Positions 10,901-21,913 are shown, numbered from the stretch's first letter. The stretch: DNA of 64,000 bases from Nocardia amamiensis NBRC 102102 (GCF_001612745.1 NZ_BDBA01000001.1:1-64000); one strand, 5' to 3'. Numbers and translations: made by a program. The notes: a model not told the origin generated them from the letters alone.

Positions 10901-13900
10901 GAGCTGCCGGGACTGCGTTTCGAGGTGGAGGATTTCGACCGCGACGCCTCCCAGTTCGACCTGACGCTGGATCTGCGCGAGCGGTTCAGCGAGAGCGTTC
11001 CGGAGGGCATCGACGGCGTGCTGACCTACGCGACGGATCTGTTCGACGAGGCAACGATGGCCGCGTTCGCCGCCCGGTGGCGTCGTGTGCTTGCGACCGT
11101 TCTGGCGCGACCCGACGTGCGCATCGCCGATATCGACATCCTCGACGACGCCGAACGCGCGATGCTGGTGCCCGTGCGCGGTCCCGAAACCGCCGGAACG
11201 ACAACGCTTCCGCGAATGCTGGCCGCGACCGCGCAGCAGTATCCGGAGCGGCCCGCCATCGTGGCCGGCGGATACACCACCACGTACCGGGAGATCGACG
11301 CGCACGCCAATCGCCTCGCCCGCATCCTGCTCGAGTCGGGCGCGGGGCCGGAAACCGTGGTGGCACTGGGTCTTCCCCGCTCGGTGGAGCTGCTCATCGG
11401 CATGTGGGCCGCCGCGAAGGCCGGTGCGGCGTTCCTGCCGGTGGATCCGAAGCACCCGGTCGACCGCATCGACCACATGCTCACCGACTCCGGCGCGACG
11501 CTGGGGCTCACCGTCGCCGCGTACCGACCGATGCTGCCCGACAGCACGAATTGGCTGGTGCTCGACGACCTCGCCCTGGTCGAACGCTGGGGCGCCGCGA
11601 GCAGCCGCCCGCTGGACGAGCGCGACCTGCCCGGTCCCATCCGGCCGGACAACGCGGCGTGGATGATCTACACCTCCGGTTCCACCGGCACACCGAAAGG
11701 TGTCTCGGTGTCCCACCGCGGTCTCGTCGACCTGGTCGCGGCGCAACAGACCGCGCTCGGCTTGGACGAGCACTCCCGGGTGCTGCAAGTGGCGTCGCCG
11801 AGCTTCGACGCGTCGGTGTTCGAAGCGATCATGGCGTTCGGCTCCGGCGGTGCGTCGGTGGTCGCACCGCCGGATGTATTCGGCGGCAGCGCACTCGCCG
11901 AGCTGATCGACGCCGAGCAGGTCACGCACATGGTGATCACGCCGTCCGCGCTGGCCACCCTCGATCCCGACGAGGTGACCAGCGTGCGGGTGCTCGCGGT
12001 GGCCGGTGAGGCGGTCGGCGCCGAACTGGTCGAACGCTGGGCCACCGGGCGCAGCATGGTCAACCTGTACGGTCCGACCGAATCCACCATCTGGGCAACC
12101 GGTTCGGGATCGCTCGAGCTCGGCTTGCCGGTCACCATCGGCACGCCCGTCCAGGGCGCTGCCGTGCTCGTCCTCGACGACCGGCTGCGCCCGGTCCCGG
12201 TGGGCGTGGCGGGCGAGCTCTACCTCGCCGGTCCCTCGCTGGCCCGGTGTTACCACGCCCGAGCGAGCCTGACCGCTGCTCGTTTCATGGCCAACCCGTT
12301 CGGGGCGGCGGGCGAACGGATGTACCGCACCGGCGATCTGGTGCGCTGGATCCGGACCGAAGCGGGGCTCGAGCTGGAGTACCTGGGCCGCACCGACTTC
12401 CAGGTCAAGGTCCGCGGCCAGCGCATCGAGCTCGGTGAGATCGACGCGGTGCTCGGCCGCGCCGACGGCGTGGATTTCGCGGTGACGCTCGGCGTGCCCG
12501 GACCCACCGGGGCGACCGCACTGGCCGCATACCTGGTCCGCACACCAGGCTTCGAGCTCGACGTGGCGAAAGTGCGCGCGTTCGCCGCCGACATCCTGCC
12601 CGGCTACATGGTGCCTTCGGCGTTCGTCGTGCTGGACGAGATCCCGCTCAACGCCGTCGGTAAGCTGGACCGCAAGGCGCTGCCCGCACCGGAATTCACC
12701 GCCGACCGCACCGCGTACCGCGAGCCCTCCACGCCGACCGAAGAACAGCTGGCCGCGATTTTCGGCGAGTTGCTCGGTGTGACGCCGGTGGGCGCCGACG
12801 ATTCGTTCTTCGCGCTCGGCGGCGACAGCATCCTGGCGATCCAGCTGGTGTCGCGGGCCAAGCAGCAGGGCATTACGTGCACCCCCTTGCAGGTGTTCGA
12901 GCATCGCACGGTCGCGGCGCTGGCGGCATCGATCGACGCCGCAGGCACGGCGGTGACCCTGGAGGAGCTGCCCGGCGGCGGCGTAGGCGAGCTGCCAGTG
13001 CCACCGATCGTGCACTACATGCTGCAGCGCGGTGGGAACTACGACCGTTTCGCCCAGACCGCCGTGCTGGAGCTGCCGGTGGGCATCGAGCGCGCCCAGA
13101 TCGTCGCGGTGCTCACCGCCGCGGTCGACCGGCACGACATGCTTCGCGCCCGGCTGCTCACCGACGGCGAGGACGGCCCGCGCATCGTGGTCGGCCAGCC
13201 CGGCTCGGTCGACGTGGACGCGCTCGTGCACCGCATCGAGTTCGACGCCATCGAACCGATCGAGCTGCACGAATTCGCCATGACCGAACTGGACGCCGTC
13301 GCGAACCGGCTCGATCCGGCGGGCGGCACCGTGCTGCAGTTCATCTGGCTGGACCCGGTGGGCGCGGCGGGTGCGCGCACCGGCGCGGGACGGCTGATCG
13401 TGCTGGCGCACCACCTCGTCATCGACGGTGTCTCCTGGCGGATCCTGGTGCCGGACCTGGTGGCCGCCTGGGCTCAGGTGTCGGTCGGCAACACGCCGGT
13501 GCTGGCAGAGACCGGTACCTCGATGCGGCGCTGGTCGCACGCACTGGCCGAGGAGGCGCACTCCGAACGCCGCCGCACCGAATTGGCCTACTGGCACGAC
13601 GTTCTCGCCGGACCCGACCCGCTGATCGGCGGCAGGGAGCTGGACCCGGCGATCGACAACACCGGCACGCTTCGCATGGTCGAGCGCGAGGTGTCCGCCG
13701 AGGTCACCACCGCGCTGCTCACCACCCTGCCCGGCCTGTTCCAGGGCAGCGTCAACGACACGCTGCTGGCCACCCTGGCCCTGGCGCTGGTGCGCTGGCG
13801 CGACAGCGAACCGACGGCGCTGCTGCGGCTGGAAGGCCATGGCCGCCAAGAAGAAGTCGTCCCCGGCGCCGACCTGTCCCGCACCATCGGCTGGTTCACC

Positions 13901-15232
13901 AGCATCTACCCGGTGCGAATGGACCTGGCGGGGATCGACATCGATGACGCGCTCACCGGTGGCCCCGCACTGGGTGCGGCCATCCGCGCGGTGAAGCATC
14001 AGCTGCTCGCAGTGCCCGACAAAGGCATCGGCTTCGGCCTGCTGCGCTACCTCGACCCCGAGACCGCGCAGCAGCTCCCGGAACGCCTTCCCGGCCGGGT
14101 CGGCTTCAACTACCTGGGCCGGTACTCCACCGGCGACATCCCGGCGGGACTGGAGGGCCTGGGCTGGCTGCCGACCGACGACCTGGGTGACGTGCACGTC
14201 CCCGAACATCCGGACGTGCCCCTGCAATCGGCGATCGACGTGAACGCCGTCGTCATCGGTGACCGCATGCGCGCGAGCTTCGGCTTCCCCGCGACCCTGC
14301 TCACCCACGACGAGGTGGCCGAGCTGGCCGATCTGTGGATCGAAACACTCGGCGCGGCAGCCCGTTTCGCGCAGACCCCGGCGGCACGGACCGCCGCCGA
14401 GGAAGAGGCCGCTTCCACCGCACCACCGGCCACTCCCGCCGCGGGCGGTCTCGGGCTCGACGTGGTCCTGCCGATCCGGCTCGGCGGCGACGAACCCGCA
14501 CTGTTCTGCATCCATCCCTCGTCCGGGATGGCGTGGACCTACCTGGGCTTCGCCGACGCGTTGGCCCCCGGCCGTCCCATCTACGGCCTGCAGGCCCCGG
14601 ACCTCAGCGGCAAGGAACCATCCGCGCGCTCGATCGAGGAATTCGCCGACCGCTATGTACGCGAGATCCGCCGCTTGCAACCGGAAGGCCCCTACCACCT
14701 GCTCGGCTGGTCCTTCGGCGGGCTCATCGCGCACGCGGCGGCGACGAAGCTGAAGGCCGAAGGCGCTGCGGTCGGCGTGGTCGCGCTGCTGGACGCCGAC
14801 ACGGCCGACATCGACGGCGACAGCATCGAGCGGCTCACCGCCGGTTCGTTCGTGAGCACGTTCGGCTCGGTGTTCGGCATCCAGGACGTGCCCGAAGACG
14901 CGACCGCACAACAGGCGGCGGACCTGATCCGGGAACGGCTCGGCGGTGTCTCGCTGGTCGACGCCGCCACCCTGGAACAGATGGCCGGGTCCTACAACGC
15001 GGCCGCACGGACCAGAACCGGTTATCACCGCCCGGTGTTCGACGGCGACATCGTGTACTTCAGCGCGACCGTCGACACCTCCGACATCTTCGGTCCGGAC
15101 GGCTGGCGGCCGTACGTGACCGGCGAGATCATCAACCACGACATCGAGGTCACGCACGACGAACTGACGGCGCCGCAGGTGCTGCCGGTCATCGCGCGCG
15201 TGCTCGACGCACATCTTGGAGGACGAGGATGA
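1934..15232 (+). CDS. three-module nonribosomal peptide synthetase, C-A-PCP-E / C-A-PCP / C-A-PCP-E-TE
   Basis: This 4432-residue enzyme should build and release a D-L-D tripeptide, possibly acylated. Module 1: condensation (HHIVLDG at 149-155), adenylation from about 469, carrier serine 1007 in GGDS, epimerisation (HHLVTDG at 1189). Module 2: condensation (HHLVLDG at 1662), adenylation from about 1983, carrier serine 2525 in GGNS. Module 3: condensation from about 2576 (HHISADG at 2757), adenylation from about 3090, carrier serine 3632 in GGDS, epimerisation (HHLVIDG at 3826). Thioesterase: GWSFGG with serine 4260. GGDS carriers precede both epimerisation domains, as is usual. The first condensation domain resembles EntF-type domains that take an aryl or acyl starter. 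By eye, pocket residues are D-I-E-N-I-G-G-V-T in A1 and D-A-F-V-A-A-L-I-W in both A2 and A3. AGGA lies six bases before the ATG. The product is not identified. Confidence 0.95.
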   Translation: MQQPSLSAIETDTVLPDGAFALSAAQRGIWFAQHVAGDTPISIAQYVELNGPIDADLLERSARRAGREFGTGYLRLIEVEGHPFQFVDTTLDDSLEIIDFRAEPDPDAAADAWMRAEYETPLELTRDRLVRIAMLRVGPERWFWYSRIHHIVLDGMGALTVVQRTGELYNAAVEGREPPPAKAEDLRKIVEADLAYRSSDRFTADREYWLDHLDGMTDPVNLAGRTAGVDGHPRRVEGDLPADTARMLDAVAEQVSSGVAPTVVAAFGAYLSAMTGSPEVVLSLPVSARTTATLRRSGGMIANVVPLRLRLEPATTVGDVIRAAQGELTGALRRQRYRQEDIFRDLGWPMDETGSFGPSVNLMMVDTRIQLGQVTGRLHVLTSGLIDDMFVNLYPGVGGESTHIDFQANGHLYSDTELAAQHHRFLSFLHRFLAAGPDAPLTTISVLSDDELAEYAPARGAAGVTPRTLPAILASGAARDPQATALVEGATALTYREVDDYTNRLARVLIAAGAGPERTVAISIPRSIRSVLATIAVAKTGAAFVPIDPTYPADRIEHMVGDSGVVAGITVAAARKSLPDRVSWLILDDESTERSLAEQDAAALIEAERTAATHPDQVAYIIYTSGSTGLPKGVLVPHRGLANLVASSGAGFGIDADSVVAHAVSPSFDISVEEILVTLATGATMAVVPPSAYAGEELAQVLRAHRVTHLNVTPAVVGSLDPATLPDLRTVIVGGDACPPELVMKWSGRTLLNGYGPTETTVTVTLSAPLTPDAPVTIGGLARDVSAVVLDPWLRPLPPGTTGELYLAGPGVARGYHRRNGLTADRFVANPYATGERMYRTGDLVRWVENDGRIELEYQGRSDFQVKVRGFRIELGEIDAALQRHPDVDFALTLGVETGAGATALVSYVLRKPGAEVHPEALKAAAGESLPAYMVPAVVMVLDSLPLTPLGKVDRKALPAPDFGARTITSRPPSTPREQALATLFAEVLGLDAVGVDESFFALGGDSIVSIQLVSRAKAAGIGFSARDVFERKTVAALAAVATDVPTAEVRELPGGGVGAVELTPIVHAMLDHGDTWRRFAQAVLIELPAGIEREPLVVALQALFDRHDLLRSTLRHTGDGWSWVVAEPGSVDTDGLLEIVTADADLEATCERELQRAADRLDPESGVLARFVWIERPDAAPLLWLVLHHLVTDGVSWRILLPDLATAALGGELAPVGTSFRRWAHGQREHAATRVAELPLWQRILATPDPALGSAPMDPELDVVSTMAHLTTVVPPEIARIVLTTAPDRFHCGADDVLLAALALAVARWRGRTSALFTLEGHGRAESVLPGADIARTVGWFTSVYPVAVDLTGIDAADAFAGGDAAGDAIKVTKEQLRALPDKGIGFGMLRYLVPETAVALADAPTPQISFNYLGRATTGGDAEPWLPRRFAATQDDRPPLAAAVDINAVHTDSGLEVTWAYAARLFEEADLAELAALWTQALGALAEHAESPGAGGRSPSDFDLVAVTQAQIDTWERDYPNLVDVWPLSPLQYGLLFHALYDSDTADGYTVQSLLTLSGTVDSARLRRAAQALVTRHENLRVAFAETEDGPRQLVLADAEVEWHEADLTGIADENERAREIDRQIACDARTRFDLTRPPLLRCTLLRIAPDTYRFLLTNHHLVLDGWSTPLLVRELLTLYVTDGDTSALPPAHSYREFLTWLQTRDDAESLATWAESLAGVDTPTRAVPTLAGIESTETGMLSVDLSRATVARLESAGREAGATANTLVQAAWAMLLAMLTGRTDVVFGGTVSGRPPELAGVEEMVGLFINTLPVRVRLDPAEKVTDLLARVQSEQARLLDHQHIGLAAIHQAVGLPELFDTLTVFESYPIDREALSQALDIAGMRVLDVEGTDATPYPLNLMVIPLRGADGQDTLRITLKYLTGQLPPESARPLLDRFVRLLTQLADDPRALVSQLQYCDDAERAALLPVRGTESAWSATLPELLTAGARINPDAIAVTAGELTMSYGELDAWSNRFARVLLRRGVGREVFVVLALTRSLESVVAVWALAKTGAAFAPLDPNYPVERIEHMLTDSKAPIGVTVTATGESLPGSIDWLLLDDLNTVRRAMTVSDAPITDAERGGPIDLDQTAYLIYTSGSTGKPKAVLLSHRGIANLVAAQRETLDLDNTASALQVASPSFDASVFELLIAHGAGGRLVVSPPDVYGGAELEQLLRDQRVTHAVITPSALATMEPADLDHLRVLAVAGEAATPELIERWAPGRRMVNLYGPTEFSIWATGPGELVAGEPITIGGPIRGAATMVLDSWLRPVPVGVPGELYLAGPALARGYFNRFEMTASRFVADPFGESGGRMYRTGDMVRWVTGPDGGYELEYLGRSDFQVKIRGLRIELGEIDAVLSRDDEVEYAVTIGRTGPAGTTVLVSYVLPAEDVLLDVERLRAQVAAELPGYMVPGYLVVLDSIPLTPVGKLDRKALPVPDFSEAHRPYLAPRTPVEEAVAAVFGDVLGRERVGADQSFFELGGNSLSATKVVARVNAALGSRIALRDLFDAPTVAQLSARVVPASGAAQGRFELAPRIRPDRVPLSPAQQRMWVLNRMDPASPAYNIAVALRLTGDLDVTALRAALVDVVQRHESLRTLYPADAEGPRQVVVGADVAVPAMPVLGTEDGAALRARISELAGTGFDLATQPPLRVGLFRIHGPAEPSASAAPVSSGPSTGDAPVASTAAGTAPVSSSYTVAESMVATPPVHVVVLVVHHISADGASMAPLAADLAAAYAERSSGGHAIRVPLPVQYADFALWHREVLGDEADPESTAARQIRFWRETLAGAPDVLELPSDRPRPAVQTMHSADAGFIVDAEMHAELVDFAAAQQVSPFMVVHAALAVLLARLGGTDDVLIGTPVAGRGEEALDQLVGMFVNTLALRTPVDPGVGFAAFLDTVRSTDLDAFANADVPFERLVQVLDPPRSTAHHPLFQVSLSLQNFVEPVLELPGLRFEVEDFDRDASQFDLTLDLRERFSESVPEGIDGVLTYATDLFDEATMAAFAARWRRVLATVLARPDVRIADIDILDDAERAMLVPVRGPETAGTTTLPRMLAATAQQYPERPAIVAGGYTTTYREIDAHANRLARILLESGAGPETVVALGLPRSVELLIGMWAAAKAGAAFLPVDPKHPVDRIDHMLTDSGATLGLTVAAYRPMLPDSTNWLVLDDLALVERWGAASSRPLDERDLPGPIRPDNAAWMIYTSGSTGTPKGVSVSHRGLVDLVAAQQTALGLDEHSRVLQVASPSFDASVFEAIMAFGSGGASVVAPPDVFGGSALAELIDAEQVTHMVITPSALATLDPDEVTSVRVLAVAGEAVGAELVERWATGRSMVNLYGPTESTIWATGSGSLELGLPVTIGTPVQGAAVLVLDDRLRPVPVGVAGELYLAGPSLARCYHARASLTAARFMANPFGAAGERMYRTGDLVRWIRTEAGLELEYLGRTDFQVKVRGQRIELGEIDAVLGRADGVDFAVTLGVPGPTGATALAAYLVRTPGFELDVAKVRAFAADILPGYMVPSAFVVLDEIPLNAVGKLDRKALPAPEFTADRTAYREPSTPTEEQLAAIFGELLGVTPVGADDSFFALGGDSILAIQLVSRAKQQGITCTPLQVFEHRTVAALAASIDAAGTAVTLEELPGGGVGELPVPPIVHYMLQRGGNYDRFAQTAVLELPVGIERAQIVAVLTAAVDRHDMLRARLLTDGEDGPRIVVGQPGSVDVDALVHRIEFDAIEPIELHEFAMTELDAVANRLDPAGGTVLQFIWLDPVGAAGARTGAGRLIVLAHHLVIDGVSWRILVPDLVAAWAQVSVGNTPVLAETGTSMRRWSHALAEEAHSERRRTELAYWHDVLAGPDPLIGGRELDPAIDNTGTLRMVEREVSAEVTTALLTTLPGLFQGSVNDTLLATLALALVRWRDSEPTALLRLEGHGRQEEVVPGADLSRTIGWFTSIYPVRMDLAGIDIDDALTGGPALGAAIRAVKHQLLAVPDKGIGFGLLRYLDPETAQQLPERLPGRVGFNYLGRYSTGDIPAGLEGLGWLPTDDLGDVHVPEHPDVPLQSAIDVNAVVIGDRMRASFGFPATLLTHDEVAELADLWIETLGAAARFAQTPAARTAAEEEAASTAPPATPAAGGLGLDVVLPIRLGGDEPALFCIHPSSGMAWTYLGFADALAPGRPIYGLQAPDLSGKEPSARSIEEFADRYVREIRRLQPEGPYHLLGWSFGGLIAHAAATKLKAEGAAVGVVALLDADTADIDGDSIERLTAGSFVSTFGSVFGIQDVPEDATAQQAADLIRERLGGVSLVDAATLEQMAGSYNAAARTRTGYHRPVFDGDIVYFSATVDTSDIFGPDGWRPYVTGEIINHDIEVTHDELTAPQVLPVIARVLDAHLGGRG

Positions 15233-16215
15233 ACTTCGATCAGGGAGTCGTCGTCGAGGGAATCGAGAAATCGTTCGGCACGGTCAAGGCATTGCGCGGA
15301 GTCGACTTCGCGGCCGAGCCGGGCGAGGTGCTCGGCATCCTCGGACCCAACGGCGCGGGCAAGACCACCACGGTGAACATTCTGTCCACATTGATCCAGC
15401 CGGATCGCGGCCGCGCGGTGGTCGCCGGATACGACGTGGTCGCCGACCCGGCGGCGGTGCGCCGCAGCATCATGCTGACCGGCCAGTACGCCGCGCTCGA
15501 CGACATGCTCAGCGGGTACGAGAACCTGGTGATGTTCGGCAGGCTGATGGGCCTGCGCAAGCGGGCCGCCCGCGCCAGGGCCGACGAACTGCTCGCCGAA
15601 TTCGATCTCGAGCGCGCAGCGGGCCGCCGGGTCGGCACCTACTCCGGCGGCATGCGCAGACGCATCGACATCGCCTGCGGCCTCGTCGTGCGTCCCGACG
15701 TGGTGTTCCTGGACGAACCCACCACCGGGCTGGACCCGCGCAGCAGGCAGGGCGTCTGGGACCTGGTGACCGGCTTCAAGAAGGCGGGCATCACCACCTT
15801 GCTCACCACCCAGTACCTGGAGGAGGCGGACGCGCTCAGCGACCGCATCATCGTCATCGACCACGGCGTGGTGATCGCCCAGGGCACCGCCGACGAACTG
15901 AAGTCGCGGATCGGCGGCAGCTACTGCGAGGTGGTGCCGCTGGATCTGAAGGACCTGCCCGCCATCGCCGCGGCGCTGGGCTCGCTGGTGCCGGAGGAGA
16001 ACCGAGCCGCGCTCATCGCCGAATCCGACCGGATCGCCATACCGGCGCCGGACGGCGCGAAGACGCTCGCCGAGGCGCTGCGCCGGCTCGACGGCTCGGG
16101 CCTGGACCTGGTGGACATCGCTCTGCGCCGCCCCTCGCTCGACGACGTCTTCCTCCAGCTCACCGGACATCTGGCCACGGTTGAGCAGGCCGCGGAGCCG
16201 GAGGTCGTGTCGTGA
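15229..16215 (+). CDS. ABC exporter ATP-binding protein, DrrA-like
   Basis: This 328-residue cytoplasmic ATPase powers the two permeases that follow. It has Walker [10 protein letters not shown] near residue 40, signature [12 protein letters not shown] near 140, Walker [13 protein letters not shown], and the switch region [13 protein letters not shown]. After about residue 225 comes a C-terminal extension typical of drug and natural-product exporters of the daunorubicin-resistance family. Its ATG overlaps the NRPS stop codon as ATGA, so translation is probably coupled to the NRPS. It most likely exports the NRPS product. Confidence 0.9.
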   Translation: MNFDQGVVVEGIEKSFGTVKALRGVDFAAEPGEVLGILGPNGAGKTTTVNILSTLIQPDRGRAVVAGYDVVADPAAVRRSIMLTGQYAALDDMLSGYENLVMFGRLMGLRKRAARARADELLAEFDLERAAGRRVGTYSGGMRRRIDIACGLVVRPDVVFLDEPTTGLDPRSRQGVWDLVTGFKKAGITTLLTTQYLEEADALSDRIIVIDHGVVIAQGTADELKSRIGGSYCEVVPLDLKDLPAIAAALGSLVPEENRAALIAESDRIAIPAPDGAKTLAEALRRLDGSGLDLVDIALRRPSLDDVFLQLTGHLATVEQAAEPEVVS

Positions 16216-17030
16216 CGGCGGCGACCTGGCTCAGCGAGACCCGCGCGGCCCCGCTGCGACCGCAGCAATGGTGGGTGCTCACCACCCGGCTGATCGCGCC
16301 GTCGGTACAAAGCGGCGAGGTGCTCACCTCGGTGCTGGCACCCGCGGCGTTCACCGCCAGCTTCTACATCCCGCTGAAGACCGTGATGACCTTCTCCGGC
16401 ACGGGTTTCAGTAGCTACGCGCAATTCATGATGCCGCTGGTGGTGCTGCAGGCGGCCGCGTTCACGGCGGTCTCGGCGGCCTTCCGGGCCGCCACCGATT
16501 CGGTCGCCGGACTCAACCGGCGCTTCGGCGCGATGCCGATTCCGCCGCTGGTTCCGGTGGCGGCGCGCATGTCCGGCAATCTCTTCCGCTTCGCCATCGG
16601 GCTGATCACCGCGTTGATCTGCGGGCACGTCATCGGATTCCGCTTCTATCTCGATACCGCGCACACCACCGGCTTCGTGCTGTTCTCTTTCCTCATCGGG
16701 CTCGCGCTGATGCTGGGCGGAGACGTGATCGGTACCGTCTCGCGCAATCCGGAGGCGACCGCGCAGGCGCTGGTACTGCCGCCGTTGATCTTCGGCATGC
16801 TGTCCACTGGCCTGGCTCCGGCGCATCAGTTCCCCGCGTGGGTGCAGCCGTTCGTGCGCAACCAGCCGGTCTCGCAATGGGCCATCGCCTTGCGGGCGTT
16901 CGCCGGCGACAAGGGGCCGAACGCCGCCGAGGTGACCTGGTCACTGCTGGGCCCGCCGCTGGCATGGGCGATCGGCATCCTGATCATCTGCATTCCGCTG
17001 TCGATCCGGTTGAGCTCGAGGAGGGCGTGA
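16212..17030 (+). CDS. ABC-2 type exporter permease, DrrB-like (first)
   Basis: This 272-residue inner-membrane protein has about six hydrophobic segments and the ABC-2 pattern FGMLSTGLAPAHQFPAWVQPF followed by a loop and a last helix. Its GTG overlaps the ATPase stop codon as GTGA. A soluble stretch of about 30 residues precedes the first membrane segment. It should pair with the second permease to form a heterodimeric channel driven by the preceding ATPase. The substrate is inferred from the operon. Confidence 0.88.
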   Translation: MTAATWLSETRAAPLRPQQWWVLTTRLIAPSVQSGEVLTSVLAPAAFTASFYIPLKTVMTFSGTGFSSYAQFMMPLVVLQAAAFTAVSAAFRAATDSVAGLNRRFGAMPIPPLVPVAARMSGNLFRFAIGLITALICGHVIGFRFYLDTAHTTGFVLFSFLIGLALMLGGDVIGTVSRNPEATAQALVLPPLIFGMLSTGLAPAHQFPAWVQPFVRNQPVSQWAIALRAFAGDKGPNAAEVTWSLLGPPLAWAIGILIICIPLSIRLSSRRA

Positions 17031-17848
17031 TGGTGCTGCTGGCCGATCGCAGGGACGATCTGCACACCGGCTCGGAAATCTCGATGTCGGCGCTGGTGCG
17101 GCATACGCTGATCCAGACGCAACGCTTGCTGATGCGCTGGGCACGCAACCCGGTGACGCTGCTGGAGACGCTGATCATCCCGTGCCTGTTGTTGATCATG
17201 CTGAACACCGTGATCGGTGGACAGATCGAGAAGTTCACCGGCGATAGCGCCCTGTACGGGTCGGTGCCGATGGTCGCCCTGGTCGCCGCCCTGTCCGGCG
17301 CGGTGGCCGGTGGCATTCTGCTCGGCCGGGAGCGGGACGCAGGCCTGCTCGCCCGCTTCTGGGTGCTGCCGGTGCACCGCGCCTCGGGCCTGGCCTCCCG
17401 CGTCCTCGCGGAGGGCTGCCGCATCGTCGGGTGCACCTTCGCCGTCGTCCTGGTCGGCTTCCTGCTCGGGTTCCGCTTCCATCAGGGCATCGCGGCGACG
17501 ATCGCCTTCCTGATCATCCCAGTACTCTTCGGCCTGGCCTTCGCCACCATCGTCACCGCGGTCGCCGTCTTCACGGCGAAAGCGACACTGGTGGAAGGGA
17601 TCACGATCATCACCTCGCTGATGATGTTCTTCAGCACCGGCTTCGTCCCGCTGCAGGCCTTCCCGAAATGGATCCAACCTGTGGTGCACAACCAACCGAT
17701 GTCGGTGGCCGTGGACTCCATGCGCGCCCTCGCCTATGACGGTCCACTGGCCCGACCGCTCACGTTGACGTTCGTCTGGTCGCTCGGCGCGATCGTCCTC
17801 TTCGCCGTTCCCGCGACCATCGGCTACCGCAGGGCCAGCCGAAAATGA
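17030..17848 (+). CDS. ABC-2 type exporter permease, DrrB-like (second)
   Basis: This is a second 272-residue permease with about six membrane segments. It carries the same ABC-2 signature as its neighbour, FFSTGFVPLQAFPKWIQPV, followed by NQPMSVAVDSMRAL. The ATG shares its first base with the stop codon of the preceding gene (TGATG). The equal length and tandem order suggest an old duplication followed by specialisation into a heterodimer. It is the last gene of the NRPS operon and ends only six bases from a convergent hydrolase gene, with no clear terminator between. Confidence 0.88.
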   Translation: MVLLADRRDDLHTGSEISMSALVRHTLIQTQRLLMRWARNPVTLLETLIIPCLLLIMLNTVIGGQIEKFTGDSALYGSVPMVALVAALSGAVAGGILLGRERDAGLLARFWVLPVHRASGLASRVLAEGCRIVGCTFAVVLVGFLLGFRFHQGIAATIAFLIIPVLFGLAFATIVTAVAVFTAKATLVEGITIITSLMMFFSTGFVPLQAFPKWIQPVVHNQPMSVAVDSMRALAYDGPLARPLTLTFVWSLGAIVLFAVPATIGYRRASRK

Positions 17849-17854
17849 TCGGCG

Positions 17855-18898
17855 TCACCGGGCCAGCCCGAGACCGGTGAGCCAGTCGAAGGTCCACTGA
17901 TAGAACAACGGCGCACCATGGCTGACGTTGATCGAGTGTCCGCTGTCGGGCACCACGTAGTCGGCGGCCACGCTGTTCGGATCGGCCGTGCAGTCGCTAT
18001 CAGCACAGGCGATCATGTCGTGCCTGCCCAGCACATAGGCAGTGGGAACCTCCGGCCCAGCCGGGCGCGCAGGGGCCGGCCTCTCTCCGGGCCGCGGACG
18101 CACGCTCTGTAGTTCAGCGCTCGCCAAGGTGTCCTTGTGTTCCTCTTCGACTGGCAGGATCGCCGGGTCGTAGACACCCGGATAGAGGAATGCCTCGGCC
18201 CGGGTGCCGGGCCGGGTGGTGAGATACCCGGCCGCCCACGGATGGTCGGCGAATTTGGGATCCGCGGTGGCGGGATGGAACCGGTAACGCTCGTCGTCTC
18301 GGTCGCCACGGCCGGGGCGCGGCGGGATTCCGCTGACGATCACCGCGTCGACCCCGCCCAATCGGGCCGCTCTGGTGGCCACAAGCCCACCCATGGAATG
18401 GCCGTTGAGAATCACCGCACGCGGTTCGGCGCCCAGCAGCCCCATCCGCACCTGTTCGATCACACCGTGCACAGCGGTTGCTCCCGCATCGAAGTCGAGC
18501 ATCGACCCGTCCGGCCGACTGCTGCGGCCGTAACCGAGGCGGTCCAAGTTGAGTGTGGCATAGCCGGCCCGGACTGCATGTCGCACATAGGAATACGTGT
18601 CGGGCTCGTAGGGCCAGTCCCAGTAGGTGCGGTCGTAGGCGCCACCGTGCAGCAGCACCTGCCACGGCATATCCGGTCGCACGCCATTCGATGTGCACAG
18701 CTCACCGGCAATCCGCTGGTCGGCCGCACTCACCGTTGGCACGCGCACGGTGAAAACATGCTCTACGCAATGAATCCCGCGCTCGGTGCCTTCGGGCGTT
18801 GCGCACCCCGGCGATATCGCCAGCGTCAGCGCGGCCGCCACCACGACACCGATGACCGGTTGGATATCGACACGTCGTGCCGACCACCGTCTCCGCAT
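17855..18898 (-). CDS. alpha/beta hydrolase, exported lipoprotein
   Basis: This 347-residue protein has an N-terminal hydrophobic segment followed by a lipobox-like SPGC, so it is probably anchored outside the membrane. The hydrolase core is clear: LLHGGAYDRTYWD gives the oxyanion region, GHSMGG the nucleophile elbow, and a late DSGHSINV supplies the histidine. The ATG at 18898 is chosen because GAGGGAG lies six bases upstream; a GTG at 18919 would add seven residues. It converges on the exporter operon. The substrate is unknown, and a link to the NRPS product is only a possibility. Confidence 0.75.
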   Translation of the reverse strand: MRRRWSARRVDIQPVIGVVVAAALTLAISPGCATPEGTERGIHCVEHVFTVRVPTVSAADQRIAGELCTSNGVRPDMPWQVLLHGGAYDRTYWDWPYEPDTYSYVRHAVRAGYATLNLDRLGYGRSSRPDGSMLDFDAGATAVHGVIEQVRMGLLGAEPRAVILNGHSMGGLVATRAARLGGVDAVIVSGIPPRPGRGDRDDERYRFHPATADPKFADHPWAAGYLTTRPGTRAEAFLYPGVYDPAILPVEEEHKDTLASAELQSVRPRPGERPAPARPAGPEVPTAYVLGRHDMIACADSDCTADPNSVAADYVVPDSGHSINVSHGAPLFYQWTFDWLTGLGLAR

Positions 18899-19061
18899 GC
18901 TGTTCTCCCTCATCCCCACACCGGTGGACGCCGCGGCTCCGGGGATAGATCGCCGTTGTGCGGCACCGGGTTTGCTGTCTTCGGCCCGAACACTAAGGCG
19001 GCCGCGTCACGACGGTCCTCATACCGGGAGGTGAATTCGTACCCCTACCGGAGTGGGAGAG

Positions 19062-19685
19062 ATGCTGTGGCGACAGCAAGTCCGTGCCGACAGTGGGCGC
19101 AGACGGCACATGACTGAGTATGCCGAGCTGATCGGCGATAGCTGTCGTGCGGTGTGGAACACCGGGTTGGAGCAGCGCCGCGAATACCGGCGCAGAGACG
19201 CCTGGATCAACTACTACGAACAGACCGGGCAGCTCGCCGCCGCGAAGACCGAGCATCCGTGGTTGAGCGACGCTCCTGGACATTGCCTACAACAAACCCT
19301 GTTGGATCTGGACCGGGCGTGCCGGGAGCGGGGCACCTGGAAGGTGCGGTGGCGGTCCGCCCGGCGGTGGCGGCCGTCGTTCCGGTTCCCCGAAGGCAGC
19401 AAGATCCGCGTCGAGCGGCTGGGCCGTCGATGGGGCAGGGTGAGGCTGCCGAAGTTGGGGTGGGTGCGGTTCCGGTGGTCGCGCGCGTTGGGTGGGGTGA
19501 TCCGGTCGGCAACGGTGTCGCGCGATGGCGCGCACTGGTATGTGTCGTTCCTGGTCGAGGACGGCAAGCAGAGCCCCGAACAGCACTCGTGCGCGAGCGT
19601 GGTCGGTGTGGACCGTGGTGTCGCGGTCGCTGTGGCCTGCTCGGATGGCAGCATGCACGACCGCGCATTCACCACACCCGCATAG
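19062..19685 (+). pseudogene. truncated TnpB (IS605-type OrfB) relic
   Basis: The frame encodes the first half of a TnpB protein. AVWNTGLEQRREYRRRD is the typical N-terminal helix-turn-helix area, RWSRALGGVIRSATVSRDGAHWYVSF is the beta-rich wedge area, and VVGVDRGVAVAVACSDG is the first RuvC motif with its catalytic aspartate. It stops about 17 residues later. The remaining RuvC acidic residues and the zinc ribbon are gone, so no RNA-guided nuclease activity is expected. No TnpA gene is nearby and the element ends were not recognised. The exact start is uncertain (GTG 19053 or ATG 19062). Confidence 0.8.
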
Positions 19686-19916
19686 CATTCACTCCTTCCC
19701 AACGCGACACCTGTCCGGCCCAACGTAATCGCTGACCTGGTCGAATCGGCGCAGGTAGCCGGGGCGGGTCACGCTGTGGACCCAGCATCGGCAAACGGAT
19801 AGCGATCGACCGGGGCATCGAGACCGATGTGGTCGCCAGCGGGCGCGTGCCGCACAATAGGGAGCCGCGTGCGGCGCGTCCCGGCGTTCTTCCGCACCCG
19901 GACACATGCCGCGGCG

Positions 19917-19964
19917 ACACAAGGTGTTGTGCTACACGGACTTGTCACCCACAAGGAGTAGTGT
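19917..19964. promoter_or_regulatory. tandem NrdR-like boxes upstream of nrdF
   Basis: Box 1, ACACAAGGTGTTGTGC, lies at 19917-19932; box 2, CCACAAGGAGTAGTGT, at 19949-19964. Both have the partly palindromic ACAC(A)A...T(T)GTG form of NrdR boxes. Their centres are 32 bases apart, about three helical turns, as is usual for NrdR pairs. The nrdF start is 55 bases beyond the second box. Confidence 0.75.
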
Positions 19965-19986
19965 TCACAGGGTAGGCATTCCGTGA

Positions 19987-20982
<996 letters not shown>

Positions 20983-20983
20983 A

Positions 20984-21026
20984 CGGCCAGCGCTCGGCTG
21001 GTCGCATCCCAGCCGAGCGCTGGCCG
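20984..21026 (+). terminator. terminator of nrdF
   Basis: A perfect 18-bp stem with a 7-base loop starts two bases after the nrdF stop codon (left arm 20984-21001, right arm 21009-21026). No long T-run follows, which is usual for high-GC terminators. Confidence 0.85.
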
Positions 21027-21057
21027 AACTGATCCAGACTCAGGGAAACTCGACGAC

Positions 21058-21384
21058 ATGGCCGAAGACGAAATCGTAGATGTCTCGATCACTGCCGGTG
21101 ATGCGGCGTGGTTAGCCGAGTTCACGCGCGGGCTCGTCGACGATGGCTTGGCGGCGTGCGGCAACATCATTCCGGGCGTCCGGTCGATATACCGCTGGGA
21201 AGGCCAGATCCACGATGACGCACAAGCGCTCGTCGTGCTACACACACGCGCGAGCCTGGTTCCCGCGATCATCGAACGGGCCGACGCCGAGCACCCCGAC
21301 GAAACTCCGCAAGTCCTCGCGGTCCCCGTGACCGTTGCCCATCCCGGCTACCGCCAATGGGTCCTCGACTCCACACGAAACTGA
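21058..21384 (+). CDS. cutA: divalent-cation tolerance protein CutA
   Basis: This 108-residue protein has the normal length and pattern of CutA1: an N-terminal strand VDVSITAGDAAWLAEF, the conserved GLAACGNIIPGVRSIYRWEGQI block, and the C-terminal PQVLAVPVTVAHPGYRQWV. CutA forms trimers and has been linked to copper and other metal tolerance, but its molecular role remains unclear. It follows the nrdF terminator and stands alone. The downstream sequence is a decayed gene on the other strand. Confidence 0.9.
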   Translation: MAEDEIVDVSITAGDAAWLAEFTRGLVDDGLAACGNIIPGVRSIYRWEGQIHDDAQALVVLHTRASLVPAIIERADAEHPDETPQVLAVPVTVAHPGYRQWVLDSTRN

Positions 21385-21399
21385 TTGCGAATCCTGCGT

Positions 21400-21690
21400 T
21401 CTCACAGGATGCGGCCGACGGTCGCCAGATCGGTCCGGCGGGATCGAGAGTGAGTCCGATCGAGCCGATCTCGCTGGAGACGTCGACGATGCGGGCGCCG
21501 GTGAAATCCGCTGAAGCGGTGCCGATTCGCAGGCTCGGTGAGCAGCGGCAGCATGGCGTCGGCGACCGCGACGACGACGACGCCGACGCCGACGCCGACG
21601 ACATTGGTCTCGTAGACCGCGCGCAGGTCGTCGAGTCGGGGTCGGCGGGCACGCGGGAGCTGATGGCGGCAGCCGGAATCGGTGACGGCA
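21400..21690 (-). pseudogene. decayed short-chain dehydrogenase (SDR) fragment
   Basis: Two minus-strand frames together spell the middle of an SDR. One reads RLDDLRAVYETNVVGVGVG...VADAMLPLL, corresponding to the alpha-helix that carries the conserved asparagine. Another continues TGARIVDVSSEIGSIGLTLDP, corresponding to the strand before the catalytic serine. A frameshift separates them. The N-terminal cofactor site and the YxxxK end are absent. A GAC/GCC trinucleotide run at about 21566-21601 has expanded the VGVGVGVVVV stretch. The gene is dead. Confidence 0.65.
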
Positions 21691-21796
21691 CAAGCGTTCC
21701 GGCGGATGCGTTCCAGGTCGACCATCGGAGTGGGCTGAGTCCGAATCGGGCCATGGTGGACACCACGCTCTCCATCCGGACGACTGTTGACAAACC

Positions 21797-21833
21797 GGAA
21801 CACGGTTCCATATTTTATGGAACAACGTTCCAT
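21797..21833. promoter_or_regulatory. three interlocking palindromes before the hydrolase gene
   Basis: GGAAC-ACG-GTTCC lies at 21797-21809, GTTCCATA-TTT-TATGGAAC at 21805-21823 and ATGGAAC-AAC-GTTCCAT at 21817-21833, each perfect. The half-site GGAAC/GTTCC appears four times in 37 bases. This is the form of a TetR-family operator array. It lies 81 bases before the plus-strand hydrolase and beside the dead SDR gene. Confidence 0.65.
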
Positions 21834-21913
21834 TTGGCTCCGGCCGCAATGGGCGTTCCTGTCCATCGCACCCGCCGGCCCGACTGAGACCGGCACAGAA
21901 GGAAATCGACATC

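Noticed and set aside
7637..15214. A 2525-codon open frame on the minus strand opposite the NRPS
   Set aside because: It is the complement of a high-GC coding region, where antisense stops are rare. It has no recognisable domain, and the plus strand clearly codes for NRPS modules.
19669..19922. Small minus-strand frames between the TnpB relic and nrdF
   Set aside because: They have no ribosome site, overlap the NrdR boxes, and show no family pattern.
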